Shown one piece after another: positions 8,984-19,209 of a DNA stretch of 64,000 nucleotides (positions within the stretch are counted from its first letter, which is position 1; the number at the start of each line of letters is the position of its first letter). The translations under genes and the position numbers were made by a program. Under the pieces are notes generated by a model that did not search any database, was not told the origin of the DNA, and saw only the letters and a list, made by a program, of their open reading frames with translations. Source of the DNA: Paraspadella gotoi (lineage: Eukaryota; Chaetognatha); NCBI GenBank assembly GCA_051294375.1, contig JBJCIZ010000275.1:1-64000 (forward strand). Reading direction: 5' to 3'.

Positions 8984-9690
8984 ATAAATGAAACTTTTAA
9001 AAATGAAGGAGTGTTTCTCAGACTTTTTTTTTACAGCATAGTACCTATCTGACGTATTTTTTTTAAAGTTTTTCGTTCCCTTCCTGATGCATCTCTTGGA
9101 AAAAATACGGCCCTTTTCTGGATCTTTTTGGCTCGTCGTTATCATTAATATAGTCCGACGCGGCGCGCGAATTCAGAGCGCGTCGTTGCGGCCCAAGCAC
9201 ATCCAGGCCGCTTCAATTGTTCAATTGTTTTTTTGCTACAAATATGGTAAAGATTTTTTCTAGTGCAGATTCTTTCTTGTTTTATTCGCGACTTCGGTTA
9301 TAAAAGTTTCGAGTGTTCTGGCGAATCCTGTGCTATTTTGTGAGCGCGGACCCCGGAATCAGGCCAGGCCAACAGCGTGACGGAAAGGGTCCGGACCACT
9401 GGAGGTTTATACAACGTGACTGAAGTGGAGGACGTAAGAGTACCGGGAGTTATGCATCTAATTTCGTTAAGCGCAGGCGAAACGGGACGACCATACGATG
9501 TCACGACGCGTTCGAATTGTGGGAGCATTCGGGATGTTGGTTTGTTTTGATTTGAGTATTGTAAAGCACATAGATTCGAATTTTTTATTAAGCATCATTT
9601 TTAAAGTGTACTGCAGAATTTCATTAATTGATCAATAAACGAACAATTGAGCATAAAACTATTTGTTGAGAATTGGTATTCTCCTCTACA
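8984..9690. repeat. Repeat X, copy 2
   Basis: Second copy of 1-540, about 150 bases longer because of scattered insertions. The minus-strand frame of copy 1 is broken into three pieces here (8864-9145, about 9150-9300 and 9298-9528). Confidence 0.7.
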
Positions 9691-12690
9691 CAATAACCAG
9701 AACGACTGAATATTTTCACGTTTAACGATTTTAAAAGGTTGAACTGTCAAAATGAGCAAGAATGCAATTAACTGATTGTGGAGTAAGTCCAGGAGTAGAG
9801 ATGTGGACCGCGATCGATTCGATTCGTCGCCGTCTGCCATCGCCGCGAGTGCCGCGTTCCAAGCACCTTCCCTGTCCTTGCCCTGTGTCCACGCCTGTGT
9901 TTTTCTGGGTGCCCAATCCGTTACTTTCCTCTTAGCTGCACCTCCGGCGCCGGCACTCCGCGCTTTTCAGGCATCGTTCGATAATGCACATTCACGCTCC
10001 TCTCCTGTTGAGGATTAACTGTTGATTAATGATTGTTAGTTGAAGCTGAAATGTCTTTATGAAAGTGTTACGCATAGGATGACGTCGATTCTGGAGTGTC
10101 AGATGACAGTGTCAAGTGCGATGAGTCAGCATTTGTATGGGTAGTAACTAATTTTAAAGCATGCGTTTGTTGGAGTGTTAACAGAAGTAAGCTTGGACAT
10201 GTAGTAGAAATTGATGTTTAGCTAAGAAAAATGATGTCAGAAGATTTGGTAAATTGTACAGAATCGTTATGTAGCACGAAATTTTGAGAGCTGAGAAATG
10301 GGAGATTTTAGAATAAGGTAAAAAAAAGACGAAACCGTAGCAGTAACCAGATCTAATTTAATTGAACTGTCAGTTAATTAATCAATGCAATTAGAACAAT
10401 GTCAGGTGTATTCATGCTGTCCATCTCCAACGGTCGTGTGTTACTTTTGATCCTGGTAACTAGATCTGTAGACCTGAACAAATAAGACCTAAATTAACGA
10501 GGCCTGATAGTGATTTGAATGTTTAATTTCGATCAAATCAATCATGTCACAATTAAGATTCAGAGGATGCCTATCCTTCAGTTCTAGTCAATCAATAGTT
10601 ATATAACATCAGGGTAGATACGCGCAGTGAGTTCTCTGGCTCTATGTCCGCGATAAGCTCGAAAAAGTAGCAGGAAAAATGAATTCACTCGCGCCATAGA
10701 CAAGCAGCTCTGGTGATGCGGATCAGGAGACGATTTAGACGACATGCTCCGAAGAACTGATTTCAGGATTAGAATGTTCAAGTTATTTCAAATTCAATTA
10801 ATCAATATATCACCAATCTCAAGAAAGCGATAAGCAAATCAATAATTTGTGTCAATCGTCGAATGATTCTGATCATTGTCGTTGGGTTCCGATCATGTAA
10901 TTAGTCTAATGAATTAAACGTCCTTTAATCTTTGCGCTCTTCTGTATCATTGCAAAACATGCTATCTTAATTATTTATAGTATTATTATCTGTTTACGTA
11001 TATTGTTTCTCTCTATCTCCCTCTCATCTCTCTCAATCTCTGCCTCTTACTTACCAAATTTCAACTTCTTTCACAACTCACTCAATCTGTCCTTAACTTT
11101 CAAACCTGTTCTCACCTATTCTGTGACCGACTATTCTTGTCTCAGCCACTATTGTTGGAACAAACTTTTAGCGCCTCTCTCTCTCTGTTCTCTCTCTCTC
11201 ACTCTCACACTACACTTTTCTTTTACACAGAGAGTCCTTATTTATTTGAGGATCGTGTACATAGTGCTGGAATAGATGAAGGTTCGAATTAAGACACAAG
11301 CCAAAACATGTCCAACTATTCAATGGGAGTAAAAATCGGAGTTATGTTACATAAATTACAAAGATTCTGTTGCTTATTTCTACATATAATTACAATTCAA
11401 AATATGTGTTGTTATGATAGATGTTTGGCGGTGACTCAAAACAAAATTCTATAGAGAAAGAATTTTGAGACGTGCTTTTTGTGAATCCAAAAAAACCTGT
11501 AAGGTATCCGAAAAGAACAGTAACAAAAGATAAAAATACATAAATAATAACTAGTACTTGTGTACATTGGAAGCTGCAATGGAAATAGGTCCAGCCGATA
11601 AAACAAGTTGGGTTAAAAAACAGGCTCATTATCTTCATTGACCCGGTACCTGTACTACGCGCTCGCACCAAAAGTACAAAGAACTTCGATCGTCGTTTCG
11701 TCATTTGTATTTCATCGTCTTTGTCGTCCTTTGTTGAAATGCATTTTGGAGCTTCGATCCAAAGTGGTGCGTCGGATGTTGGGGGCGTTTGTAATGTTAA
11801 TATAAACTGTAGATTAATTAAATAATTTTATTTTTTTTCTCAAAGTTAAGTATGTAATTCAATTAAGATGTACACGCTAAGATGCGATCGTGGGCAGGAT
11901 CGCGGATCGATTGTTTGTAGCTCAAGGACGATTGTTTAGACGTTGAATGCAGAGTTTATTGATTTATACTTGATTTGTATACGTATTTTTAGTTTGAATG
12001 TTGCTGTTTTTGTTCAGCGTGCAAGAGGGGAATAAAATGGAGAGAAGATAGAGAGAGAGAGTATTGTTAAGCACAGGGAGTGTTTAAGAGAACTCTAAAT
12101 TATAAAAGAAAAAGAATTATAAGAGCAATGACAGCGCTTATTAGAAGACGCGCATAAGACATTCGTTAGTTGTTTAGATGTTGCAGAAGTTAAAAAAGTT
12201 TATTTATAAATTTATGATATTTAACTTAAATTACAGGTTCTTTTTTCAGATCGAAAAAATCTTTGTTTTTCGCAGCTCAGAGTTTATTTGAACTATATTA
12301 AGGAAAAGAATAACTTAAAAAAATAAATATGTATTTTTTTCCCATAGATTCTGCGCCAAGAGGAAAGAAGAATAAAAGAAACAAAATAGATAAAAGAATG
12401 AGAATCAAAGAAAAAGTGAATAAAAAAATTAGGAACAAACAATTTTGAAGTGTTGGAACAATAAAATATTAAAAACAATTTTTAAAGAGAAAAATCAAGA
12501 GAAGCAGGGCAAAGGGGTTGGCAAAGATTCTTAATACATTAAAATACCTTTCATTTCTAACCAAGAAAACAAATGACGCAGGAAGCGAACACAGACAAGG
12601 GTATATAATAGCTTGCCGGGTTCAATCCTTATTCTTAACTTTCTTTCTATCGCTCCGGTTTCGGGTTTCTTCACAAAAATCGAGCCACTT
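9691..12690. other. No recognisable gene
   Basis: Mainly AT-rich, apparently single-copy within the window. It contains TTAATTAATCAAT-like words near 10370-10560 and 10790-10910, and a CT-rich patch at about 11005-11225. The longest frame is a 104-codon minus-strand ORF (11390-11704) with hydrophobic segments and no recognised motif. At the equivalent place in the first X-to-Polinton interval lies Gypsy-A, so this interval is not conserved between the two copies. Confidence 0.45.
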
Positions 12691-12696
12691 CCACAG

Positions 12697-12960
12697 GTGT
12701 TCGCCTTACGCTTTCCGATCGCGTCCACATTCTCTGCTTGATGAAGGACAGTTCCTCAGATTGTGAAACATAATTTGATGAAAATTAAAAGGCTTCAAAT
12801 TTGATGTGGTATGCAAGTTCTTTACGTTATTGCGAAATTTGAAATCAAGAGTTTGATAGCCAGCGTTGAAGTGGCTGGGTCGCATCGACTCATTGCGAGT
12901 ATCTGTTCGATCCCGGGGGGAGTGGTTGGGTACATCCTAAAATTGATTAAATCCCAAATG
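12697..12960. repeat. Second copy of the inverted-repeat arm (Polinton end)
   Basis: Matches 4896-5110 through CTTACGCTTTCC, GCGTCCACAT, TGTGAAACATAATTTGATGA and CGATCCCGGGG. The T-arm is degraded on its 5' side. Only one orientation is present here, unlike the opposed pair at 4653-5112. This supports the right arm, not the palindrome, being the unit attached to the Polinton-like genes. Confidence 0.7.
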
Positions 12961-13129
12961 CTGAGGCGGAGAGCCAGCAAAGAAGTAGGCTGATGCACAG
13001 ACGTGTTGAAGTGCCGTAGGGGAAGCGGCGACGCGGTGGATACTCGGACGGGACAGTGCGCTTGTGATCGGCCCTGACTAGGAATGGGCCGAGCCCTTGA
13101 CTGATCAGTGGAGTGCCGGGGGTGAAACT
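12961..13129. other. Extra sequence between the repeat arm and the integrase in copy 2
   Basis: About 170 GC-rich bases with no counterpart at 5100-5140 of copy 1. No feature recognised. Confidence 0.5.
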
Positions 13130-13510
13130 GCGTCCGGGGTGTGGATCCACTATTTTGTGCCTCTCCCCGCGATGCCACTTTGATTTCCCGAACTTTCTCG
13201 TCTCGCGAAGTTGAATATTAGTTTTGTATATTTTTATATTGTTTGGATTTCAATATATGTGCGCCTTAAATAGTCCAAACGCCCTGACGTGAACGCGCGA
13301 TGCCCCCAGGACTGTCCTGTCAACCAGTATCCGTCATGTGAGGCATCTCCGCCTTCAAAAACCTGTGCCTGGAAATAAAACTCTCTATCCCCACAAGATG
13401 TTTTGAGATGGAAAACTGGGTGATGGGTTTCCCTTCTGGAAGTTAAAAATACAGGATATAGTTAACTTTGAACGATGTTGATCGACAAGAAAGAATTTAT
13501 CTTTGGCTTG
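13130..13510 (-). pseudogene. int: Polinton-like integrase core, copy 2, degraded
   Basis: Aligns with 5130-5420 (shared CCGCGATGCCACTT, GAAGTTGAATATTAG and CAAGAT-TTTTGAGATGG). Multiple indels destroy the frame that is open in copy 1, and the catalytic segment corresponding to VTDSG is no longer readable. Confidence 0.6.
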
Positions 13511-13619
13511 TCTCGTATACTAGGCCGACTGTTCTCACTTAGCACTATCAAGTGACCTTGCGATGAATGTCCGGCCAGAAATAATTTTGCCGCTGCCGGC
13601 TCATCTGTGTTGAGAGGTT

Positions 13620-13845
13620 TGGTTTAGATCTCTTTGACCAGGAGCGAAAGATTAGTGGTTAAAATATAGTGGGACGCTTTGTTTATGATTTCCCTGTAAA
13701 ACGTGTTCTTTATATCATAAATTCTGGTTAAGGCGCGCGAGAGCGAGCGAGCGAAGAGAGGTATAGAGCGGAGCGAGGCGGGATAAAGTATACGCAGGGA
13801 TAATGAGGTTCTAGAACTCTCTGGCTTCTCGTGACCACTCATTGT
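13620..13845 (-). pseudogene. int: Integrase N-terminal region, copy 2, degraded
   Basis: Matches 5625-5756 of copy 1 around GGTTCTAGAA and the TATATCATA-TGGTTAA stretch. A short inserted (GAGC)-like run, GCGAGAGCGAGCGAGCG, sits at about 13737-13755. On the minus strand a continuation reading YREIINKASHYILTTN is visible. Confidence 0.45.
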
Positions 13846-13909
13846 CGGCCTTCTTCCTTTCTTTTGGACTCGGAGGGTTCCCTTGCCATTGGGAAATTAT
13901 CTTGCCTGC

Positions 13910-14312
13910 TGGGTACAACGTTCTATGAACTGACACCTCGTTTTCCTCTCTTCACGCGCGCTGACTCGGTGGGCTTCTGTTCTTTGGAGTTTTGTCTTTG
14001 TTATCGACTGAGTCGCGTCTAACCTGACGTCTGGTCTTTCCTTAAGGCACTGCTTTAACACTTTCTCGGTGTACTTGTGTGATACTGAGATCAGTTCCGA
14101 TCGCGGGATTGTCCAGAGTGGCCAGATGCTGTCTTCGTCGTCCTGCACTGCAGTCTAGGTCGCCTCACGAGGGTCTGGTTCAGGTTGCTAGGATGTGCAT
14201 GTCGCAAAGCGAGTGGTCTATAGCCGCAGTCCGGAGCCGACTGGACGAGAATGATCTCAGCGTCAATCTTTTTTCTCGTTTTGCATGGAGTGGCCGAGCT
14301 GATCCTCGTATG
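13910..14312 (-). pseudogene. Acidic Polinton-like protein tail, copy 2, frameshifted
   Basis: Nucleotide homology with 7950-8250 is clear (TTGTCTTTGTTATCG, CTGCACTGCAG, TCTCAGCGTCA), but the acidic reading frame is broken in several places. Confidence 0.55.
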
Positions 14313-14672
14313 TTACCGCAGATATGCAAGGAGTCGCGAAATAAAAATTCTTGGTAACGTAACTTTAGCTAACATTAAAGCGTGAAGGAATTGCACCAAC
14401 CCAATCGGCAATATGGGTGACCTACTTTCAATTAATTTCTTGATTAAGAGTGAAATTTCTGTGAACGGCAGAGCTTTGTCGTTTATTTTTAGTTCAAAAG
14501 TTCGGGGATCCCAAGACAAATGAACACTTTTCTGAATTTCATTCAGTAATCTCGTCACTAGTGCGCCCTCTTGAGGCCCATACTCGGAAAGAATCTTTTG
14601 TTTCGAGGAGTCCAAAGAGTCAAGCTTGTCCTCGGCGGCGGCCGCCGCCTCTACCGCTTCTGCCTCTCCCAC
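14313..14672 (-). CDS. N-terminal part of the acidic Polinton-like protein
   Basis: A 119-codon minus-strand frame with an Ala/Glu-rich start (EAVEAAAAAEDKLD), followed by a compact domain with LNEIQKSVHLSWDPRTFEL, a turn, and two hydrophobic helices (EISLLIKKLIES; GLVQFLHALMLAKV). The arrangement 'short beta hairpin with KINDK, then two helices and an acidic tail' recurs in uncharacterised genes of Polinton/adintovirus-type elements as far as I recall, but I cannot assign a name. The frame passes by an indel near 14340 into the acidic tail at 13910-14312. A GCGGCGGCCGCC trinucleotide run encodes the alanines. Confidence 0.5.
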   Translation of the reverse strand: MGEAEAVEAAAAAEDKLDSLDSSKQKILSEYGPQEGALVTRLLNEIQKSVHLSWDPRTFELKINDKALPFTEISLLIKKLIESRSPILPIGLVQFLHALMLAKVTLPRIFISRLLAYLR

Positions 14673-14820
14673 CCCTTCCCTTTGCTTGATGGGTAAATTT
14701 ATTAAAGCTTTAAGTTAATCTAATTTCTCCTCGCTATTATTATTTATTTTTCTCCGTCGGCTAGTAAAATTTTTCGCAGTTTCGTCGGTTTTATATGATA
14801 ATCGAAGGTCGCCATTGCAA

Positions 14821-15057
14821 TTAGGCATCTAACATGATGGTGCAATTTTTGAAGAAATCGGCCAGGACAGAATTGTATACTATGTGTTGAAAATCTGGAG
14901 GACTAGCCAAAAGCTTTCTTTTTTTCGAGAAAAAGAAGCAGTCCTCCCTGGCTAAATATTTTGAAAATTTTTTATATTTTTTCAGTTTAGTTCGAGTTTT
15001 TTTGCCGAAGCAATGTGCCAACTTGATGTTACTTGTGTTCTTCAGAATTTTCAGCAA
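14821..15057 (-). CDS. Unrecognised Polinton-associated ORF
   Basis: A 78-codon minus-strand frame, lysine-rich in its first half (RTKLKKYKKFSKYLA), then PPDFQHIVYNSVLADFF. The corresponding region of copy 1 (6480-6660) is frameshifted but clearly homologous. It lies between the ATPase and the 14313-14672 gene. The start is uncertain because homology continues to 15091 and into a gap. No family recognised. Confidence 0.35.
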   Translation of the reverse strand: MLKILKNTSNIKLAHCFGKKTRTKLKKYKKFSKYLAREDCFFFSKKRKLLASPPDFQHIVYNSVLADFFKNCTIMLDA

Positions 15058-15091
15058 TGTTTTTAAGACCTCATCCGATACAGATTCCTTG

Positions 15092-15800
15092 NNNNNNNNN
15101 NNNNNNNNNNNNNNNNNNNNNNNNNNNNNNNNNNNNNNNNNNNNNNNNNNNNNNNNNNNNNNNNNNNNNNNNNNNNNNNNNNNNNNNNNNNNNNNNNNNN
15201 NNNNNNNNNNNNNNNNNNNNNNNNNNNNNNNNNNNNNNNNNNNNNNNNNNNNNNNNNNNNNNNNNNNNNNNNNNNNNNNNNNNNNNNNNNNNNNNNNNNN
15301 NNNNNNNNNNNNNNNNNNNNNNNNNNNNNNNNNNNNNNNNNNNNNNNNNNNNNNNNNNNNNNNNNNNNNNNNNNNNNNNNNNNNNNNNNNNNNNNNNNNN
15401 NNNNNNNNNNNNNNNNNNNNNNNNNNNNNNNNNNNNNNNNNNNNNNNNNNNNNNNNNNNNNNNNNNNNNNNNNNNNNNNNNNNNNNNNNNNNNNNNNNNN
15501 NNNNNNNNNNNNNNNNNNNNNNNNNNNNNNNNNNNNNNNNNNNNNNNNNNNNNNNNNNNNNNNNNNNNNNNNNNNNNNNNNNNNNNNNNNNNNNNNNNNN
15601 NNNNNNNNNNNNNNNNNNNNNNNNNNNNNNNNNNNNNNNNNNNNNNNNNNNNNNNNNNNNNNNNNNNNNNNNNNNNNNNNNNNNNNNNNNNNNNNNNNNN
15701 NNNNNNNNNNNNNNNNNNNNNNNNNNNNNNNNNNNNNNNNNNNNNNNNNNNNNNNNNNNNNNNNNNNNNNNNNNNNNNNNNNNNNNNNNNNNNNNNNNNN
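15092..15800. other. Assembly gap
   Basis: 709 N. Comparison with copy 1 indicates that direct repeat D and most of the ATPase exon 2 would fall here. Confidence 0.99.
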
Positions 15801-15889
15801 CGCCAGAAACGCAAACAAAAGAACCACATTTTATTTTAGCGGTGTCTGAGTAGGACTCCCGATCGATCGATCCGATTAGTGTCAGACAT
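15801..15889 (-). pseudogene. ATPase N-terminus, copy 2
   Basis: Aligns with 7511-7604 of copy 1, from the start codon (15887-15889) to just before the Walker A loop, where the gap begins. Small insertions shift the frame after about ten codons. Confidence 0.6.
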
Positions 15890-16700
15890 CTTCTTATTTA
15901 ACCAAAAAAAATTATTAATCCGAATGAATAAAAATTAAAAAATGATTATCAATATGATTGTTTTTACAATTTCACTATAGCCAAAACTCTATCCTCTTCC
16001 TCTCCCTCTCCCAACCTTGGCCAGAGGAAAATTTCTTTTTTTATTTAATTCCAAGAAATTAAAATTGCTCATATAATTTGACAAAGTCACACCGTAATTT
16101 TTTAAGATTCTCAGCGAGCCTTTAGAAATTTTTACGAGAAGAGTTAGGAAGAAAAAATGGTTTCTGTGCGAAATTTACAAAAATTATACAAATGTAGGCC
16201 GTAACTATCTGATAGAAATTTGAAAAAAAATATCCTGACTAAATTCTCACACCAAAAAAACAAAATTGTTCAACAGACTTCTGAATGGTGGTGTATCGCA
16301 ATCCTGTTCACACATTCCTTAATGTCCACATATCAACACTCAAAGAGTGGACTTTGCGGATATCACGTGCCCATAGAAAGATTTTATTGCTCCTCAAGCG
16401 GAATTAATTTGAAAAAAGAAAAAACGTCATCCTAGACATATTGAAGACAATGGCCATAACACAGACAAGAGCTTATTAACTTGAGAAAAACTGACTGCAT
16501 GAATCACGCCAATCCTGTGCAGATTAACAAGCACGAAAACCAAAGCACAACTTACTACGGTCACACAAACAAGACTACGTTACAACCACACAACAACAAC
16601 CCAACTGTAGCCAAACCTTTGCGCTGCACTGCCTTTCCATAATCGACACAAAATACGCAACACTCCGCCTTATCCTACAACTTCCATCACTTCCAGATCA
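15890..16700. other. No recognisable gene
   Basis: AT-rich sequence 5' of the second ATPase copy. A 71-codon + frame (16220-16435) has no motif. A C/A-rich stretch lies at about 16530-16640. Confidence 0.4.
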
Positions 16701-16760
16701 CCACACCAATGCAAAGAGCTTTTAGAAAACAAGCCAAGGAAGCATCACTCTTAGCAGTGC

Positions 16761-17219
16761 ATGGGACAGACGCTGGCAAACATCCTGCTGCCCGCCAACA
16801 AAACCAAAGTCCGTGCCAAAAAATACAGGGCACGCGGAATGCTAAACTTCCGTTCTCTTGCCTTCCTAAAGGCTCGATACATTTGGAGAAACCTGTCGTG
16901 TTTGCAACATCGAACGGATAGTCGAAACAAAAAGAGCCAGGCGAGTCAGGAATTGGCGTCAAATTCCGGCTTGACCACATCAGAGAGCATGCGATATGCC
17001 CCGTTTCATCTTGGGAAAACTGAAAACATCTCTCAAAGCCACGAATCAAAAACCAAAAGACATGCTCAAGCACCATCTCAAGGAGTGGAAGAAGCTCTTT
17101 GGATTCGTCATTTTTGTATTGGGACCAGTGGACCAGGCAAAGGGCTCAACGAAGACAAAGGAGCATACTCTAACTCTAACTCTAATTTAAACAAAAGCTG
17201 TGTAAATAATTTTGGATAA
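16761..17219 (+). CDS. Unrecognised ORF of 152 codons
   Basis: One of the longer uninterrupted frames in the window. The predicted product is basic and hydrophilic, with KTKVRAKKYRARGMLNFRSL near residue 15 and a C-terminus made partly of a short CTAACT repeat (SNSNSNLN). About 20 bases after the stop there is AATATAATAAAACC, a possible polyadenylation signal. No domain recognised. It could be the 3' end of a non-LTR retrotransposon ORF or a decayed host exon. Coding status is uncertain. Confidence 0.3.
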   Translation: MGQTLANILLPANKTKVRAKKYRARGMLNFRSLAFLKARYIWRNLSCLQHRTDSRNKKSQASQELASNSGLTTSESMRYAPFHLGKTENISQSHESKTKRHAQAPSQGVEEALWIRHFCIGTSGPGKGLNEDKGAYSNSNSNLNKSCVNNFG

Positions 17220-17227
17220 AATATAAT

Positions 17228-17740
17228 AAAACCTCTGAAAAGGTATCCTAACCGGAAGTAAAGTGACAAGAATGCGGGAAACTAATATATTGAAGGAAAA
17301 TCTATACTGAGACAAAAATGAGGGTAAAAAAAGGGAGAGAGACCCTGGGAGGAGGATGAAGAGGAGGTGAATGAGAAGGAGGGGGTAATAGACCCGCGTC
17401 TGTCTATCACCTTATATACTGGGCCCCTCTCTTGGGTCAAGATGGCGTATCAGGCCTTGAATGGCGTGAGACGTCATCGTGCTGGTGCGTAGTGAGAGTG
17501 CCTAACCGTGCTGAAATTGTGAATGTGAGGAGGGGGTAAAGAAGAGAATGGGTTTGGGTGTGGGGTACAGGTCATCATATAAAACAAATCAAATTGGAGG
17601 GGGGTCACAGTCTTAATAGAAACAGGTGGGGGTTGATGATGATATTTGAAGCAAGGTGATTCAAGTTTGTATTTGATTGTGGTGATAATTCGGCGACATT
17701 GGTGATCATAAGGGGAAAACATAAAAACAAGATAAAGGAG
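17228..17740. repeat. Short direct repeat R, left copy with extension (compound repeat 1)
   Basis: The first 190 bases (TGAAAAGGTATCC to CCTTATATACTG) recur at 22746-22990, 37531-37783 and 45247-45520. The whole stretch, including the 300 bases after it (CATATAAAACAAATC, TCACA-TCTTAATA), recurs at 33104-33800. R therefore brackets unit A, like an LTR pair, but its ends do not form TG...CA. Confidence 0.75.
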
Positions 17741-19205
17741 GCGAAGTGATATATATATGTAGCTTGGGAGGCGCGGAACGAGGACGAGGGCATCAACGGC
17801 GTGAGGCATCCAACGGCCGTGGCTGAGCGTTCCGTCAACGACGAAATCGACGTCCCTCCACCCCTTCTCCTCCCCCCCTTCGCGCCGCCCTCGCGCGCCG
17901 GCGACCCGGCTTACGAACTCGAAACGTTTCTTCCATCCAACTAGAACTGTCTTCGACCTACGCAAACGTGAAAAAACTTATCCGCACACATCGTTGTCCA
18001 CCCTCCGCCTCCGGCTCTCGCCAATCGCACCTCTCCCCCACCTCCGACACTCCCTTTCCGCTTCCAGGAATCCGCCGAAAACTGCATTTCAAACTGATAA
18101 ACGGGCCAGAAAGCAAAATAAAGCCCAAGTAAAACAACGATTGAACAAAAATTCAAACAATCCAATCCTCATCGCGCCCCATCACAACAACAAACAGAAA
18201 GCGAGTTGCGATTTCGAAAGCACGTCACTTTCCCCCACGTTTTTCCCCTCGCTTTCCACTCCTCCCTCCCCCTCCCGCCTCCCCCAATAACATCTCCTCA
18301 ACATTCCCCGCGCCCTACTCCCGAGAAGTTTTTCGTGCGCGAGCAAGATCGGCACAAGAAACGCGCACAATGCACGTTACGTCCAACACAGCGCTTTACC
18401 GCCGGTCTTAAGCCCAGATCATGCGCGATCTCAACGAGGACTCCACCCTGCAACCGAAATCGCAACTGACTCCCAATGAACGGATCAGTCACAAAACTTA
18501 TTCTCCTTTGCTTCAGTAATCTTTACTTAAATCCGTTTAAACTGTTAATTTTTACATTGGTTTCAATCTCTCTTCAATCTTAAAACCTCTTACTCGTTAT
18601 AGTAAATCGTTATTGTTTACAACCATCCGATACGTAATGTTTTACCGATCCATCACAATCCGCAAGCGTCATCGCCATACGTTATCATTTTAACCAAAAA
18701 CAAACCCATAATTACCAACAAGCATCGATTTTTAATCAAATCAAAGTAATTCGAAGTAATTTTATTCCATCTCGAATACTCCGTTAAACAATTTTTCCCT
18801 TTTTTCCTTTCAAATTTAAGTGTTAACACACAACATTGTTAACTTTTAGTAGAATTTTCATTATTACGAAATTTGGAAGCCTTTTATATTTAGACAATAC
18901 GTGCAAAACTTTTAACCCGTTTTTATCTGGGGGGCATTGCTTCTCAAATCCCTGGCACCAAAAGTATTTTCAATCACTCGTGCCGTCTTTTGTCCCGATA
19001 TCAATCACATAGATTAATATGGCTCCCTCGCTGTGATTAATCCTTTATTATTTTACCTTTCATCTCGGCTCTATATTCCGGTGTTCTCTCAGTTCGATTT
19101 TATCTCGGTGCCAGGGTGTTCCTCTAATTACTCACATATAATATAACTATTATTAATATCATCTATCATGGTGATCAGTTTCAGTTCATATGTGAGCATT
19201 ATTGT
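17741..19205. other. Non-repeated insert in compound repeat 1; C-rich patch
   Basis: Absent from compound repeat 2, where only about 185 bases separate the same flanks. 17860-18470 is C-rich on the + strand (many CCTCCCCC words) and gives proline-rich frames resembling the tails of Gypsy pol, but without integrase motifs. 18480-19205 is AT-rich with nothing recognised. Confidence 0.45.
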
Positions 19206-19209
19206 AATT

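Noticed and set aside
17160-17190. Telomere-like repeat (CTAACT)n
   Set aside because: Only three or four units, not the TTAGGG type, and inside an open frame.
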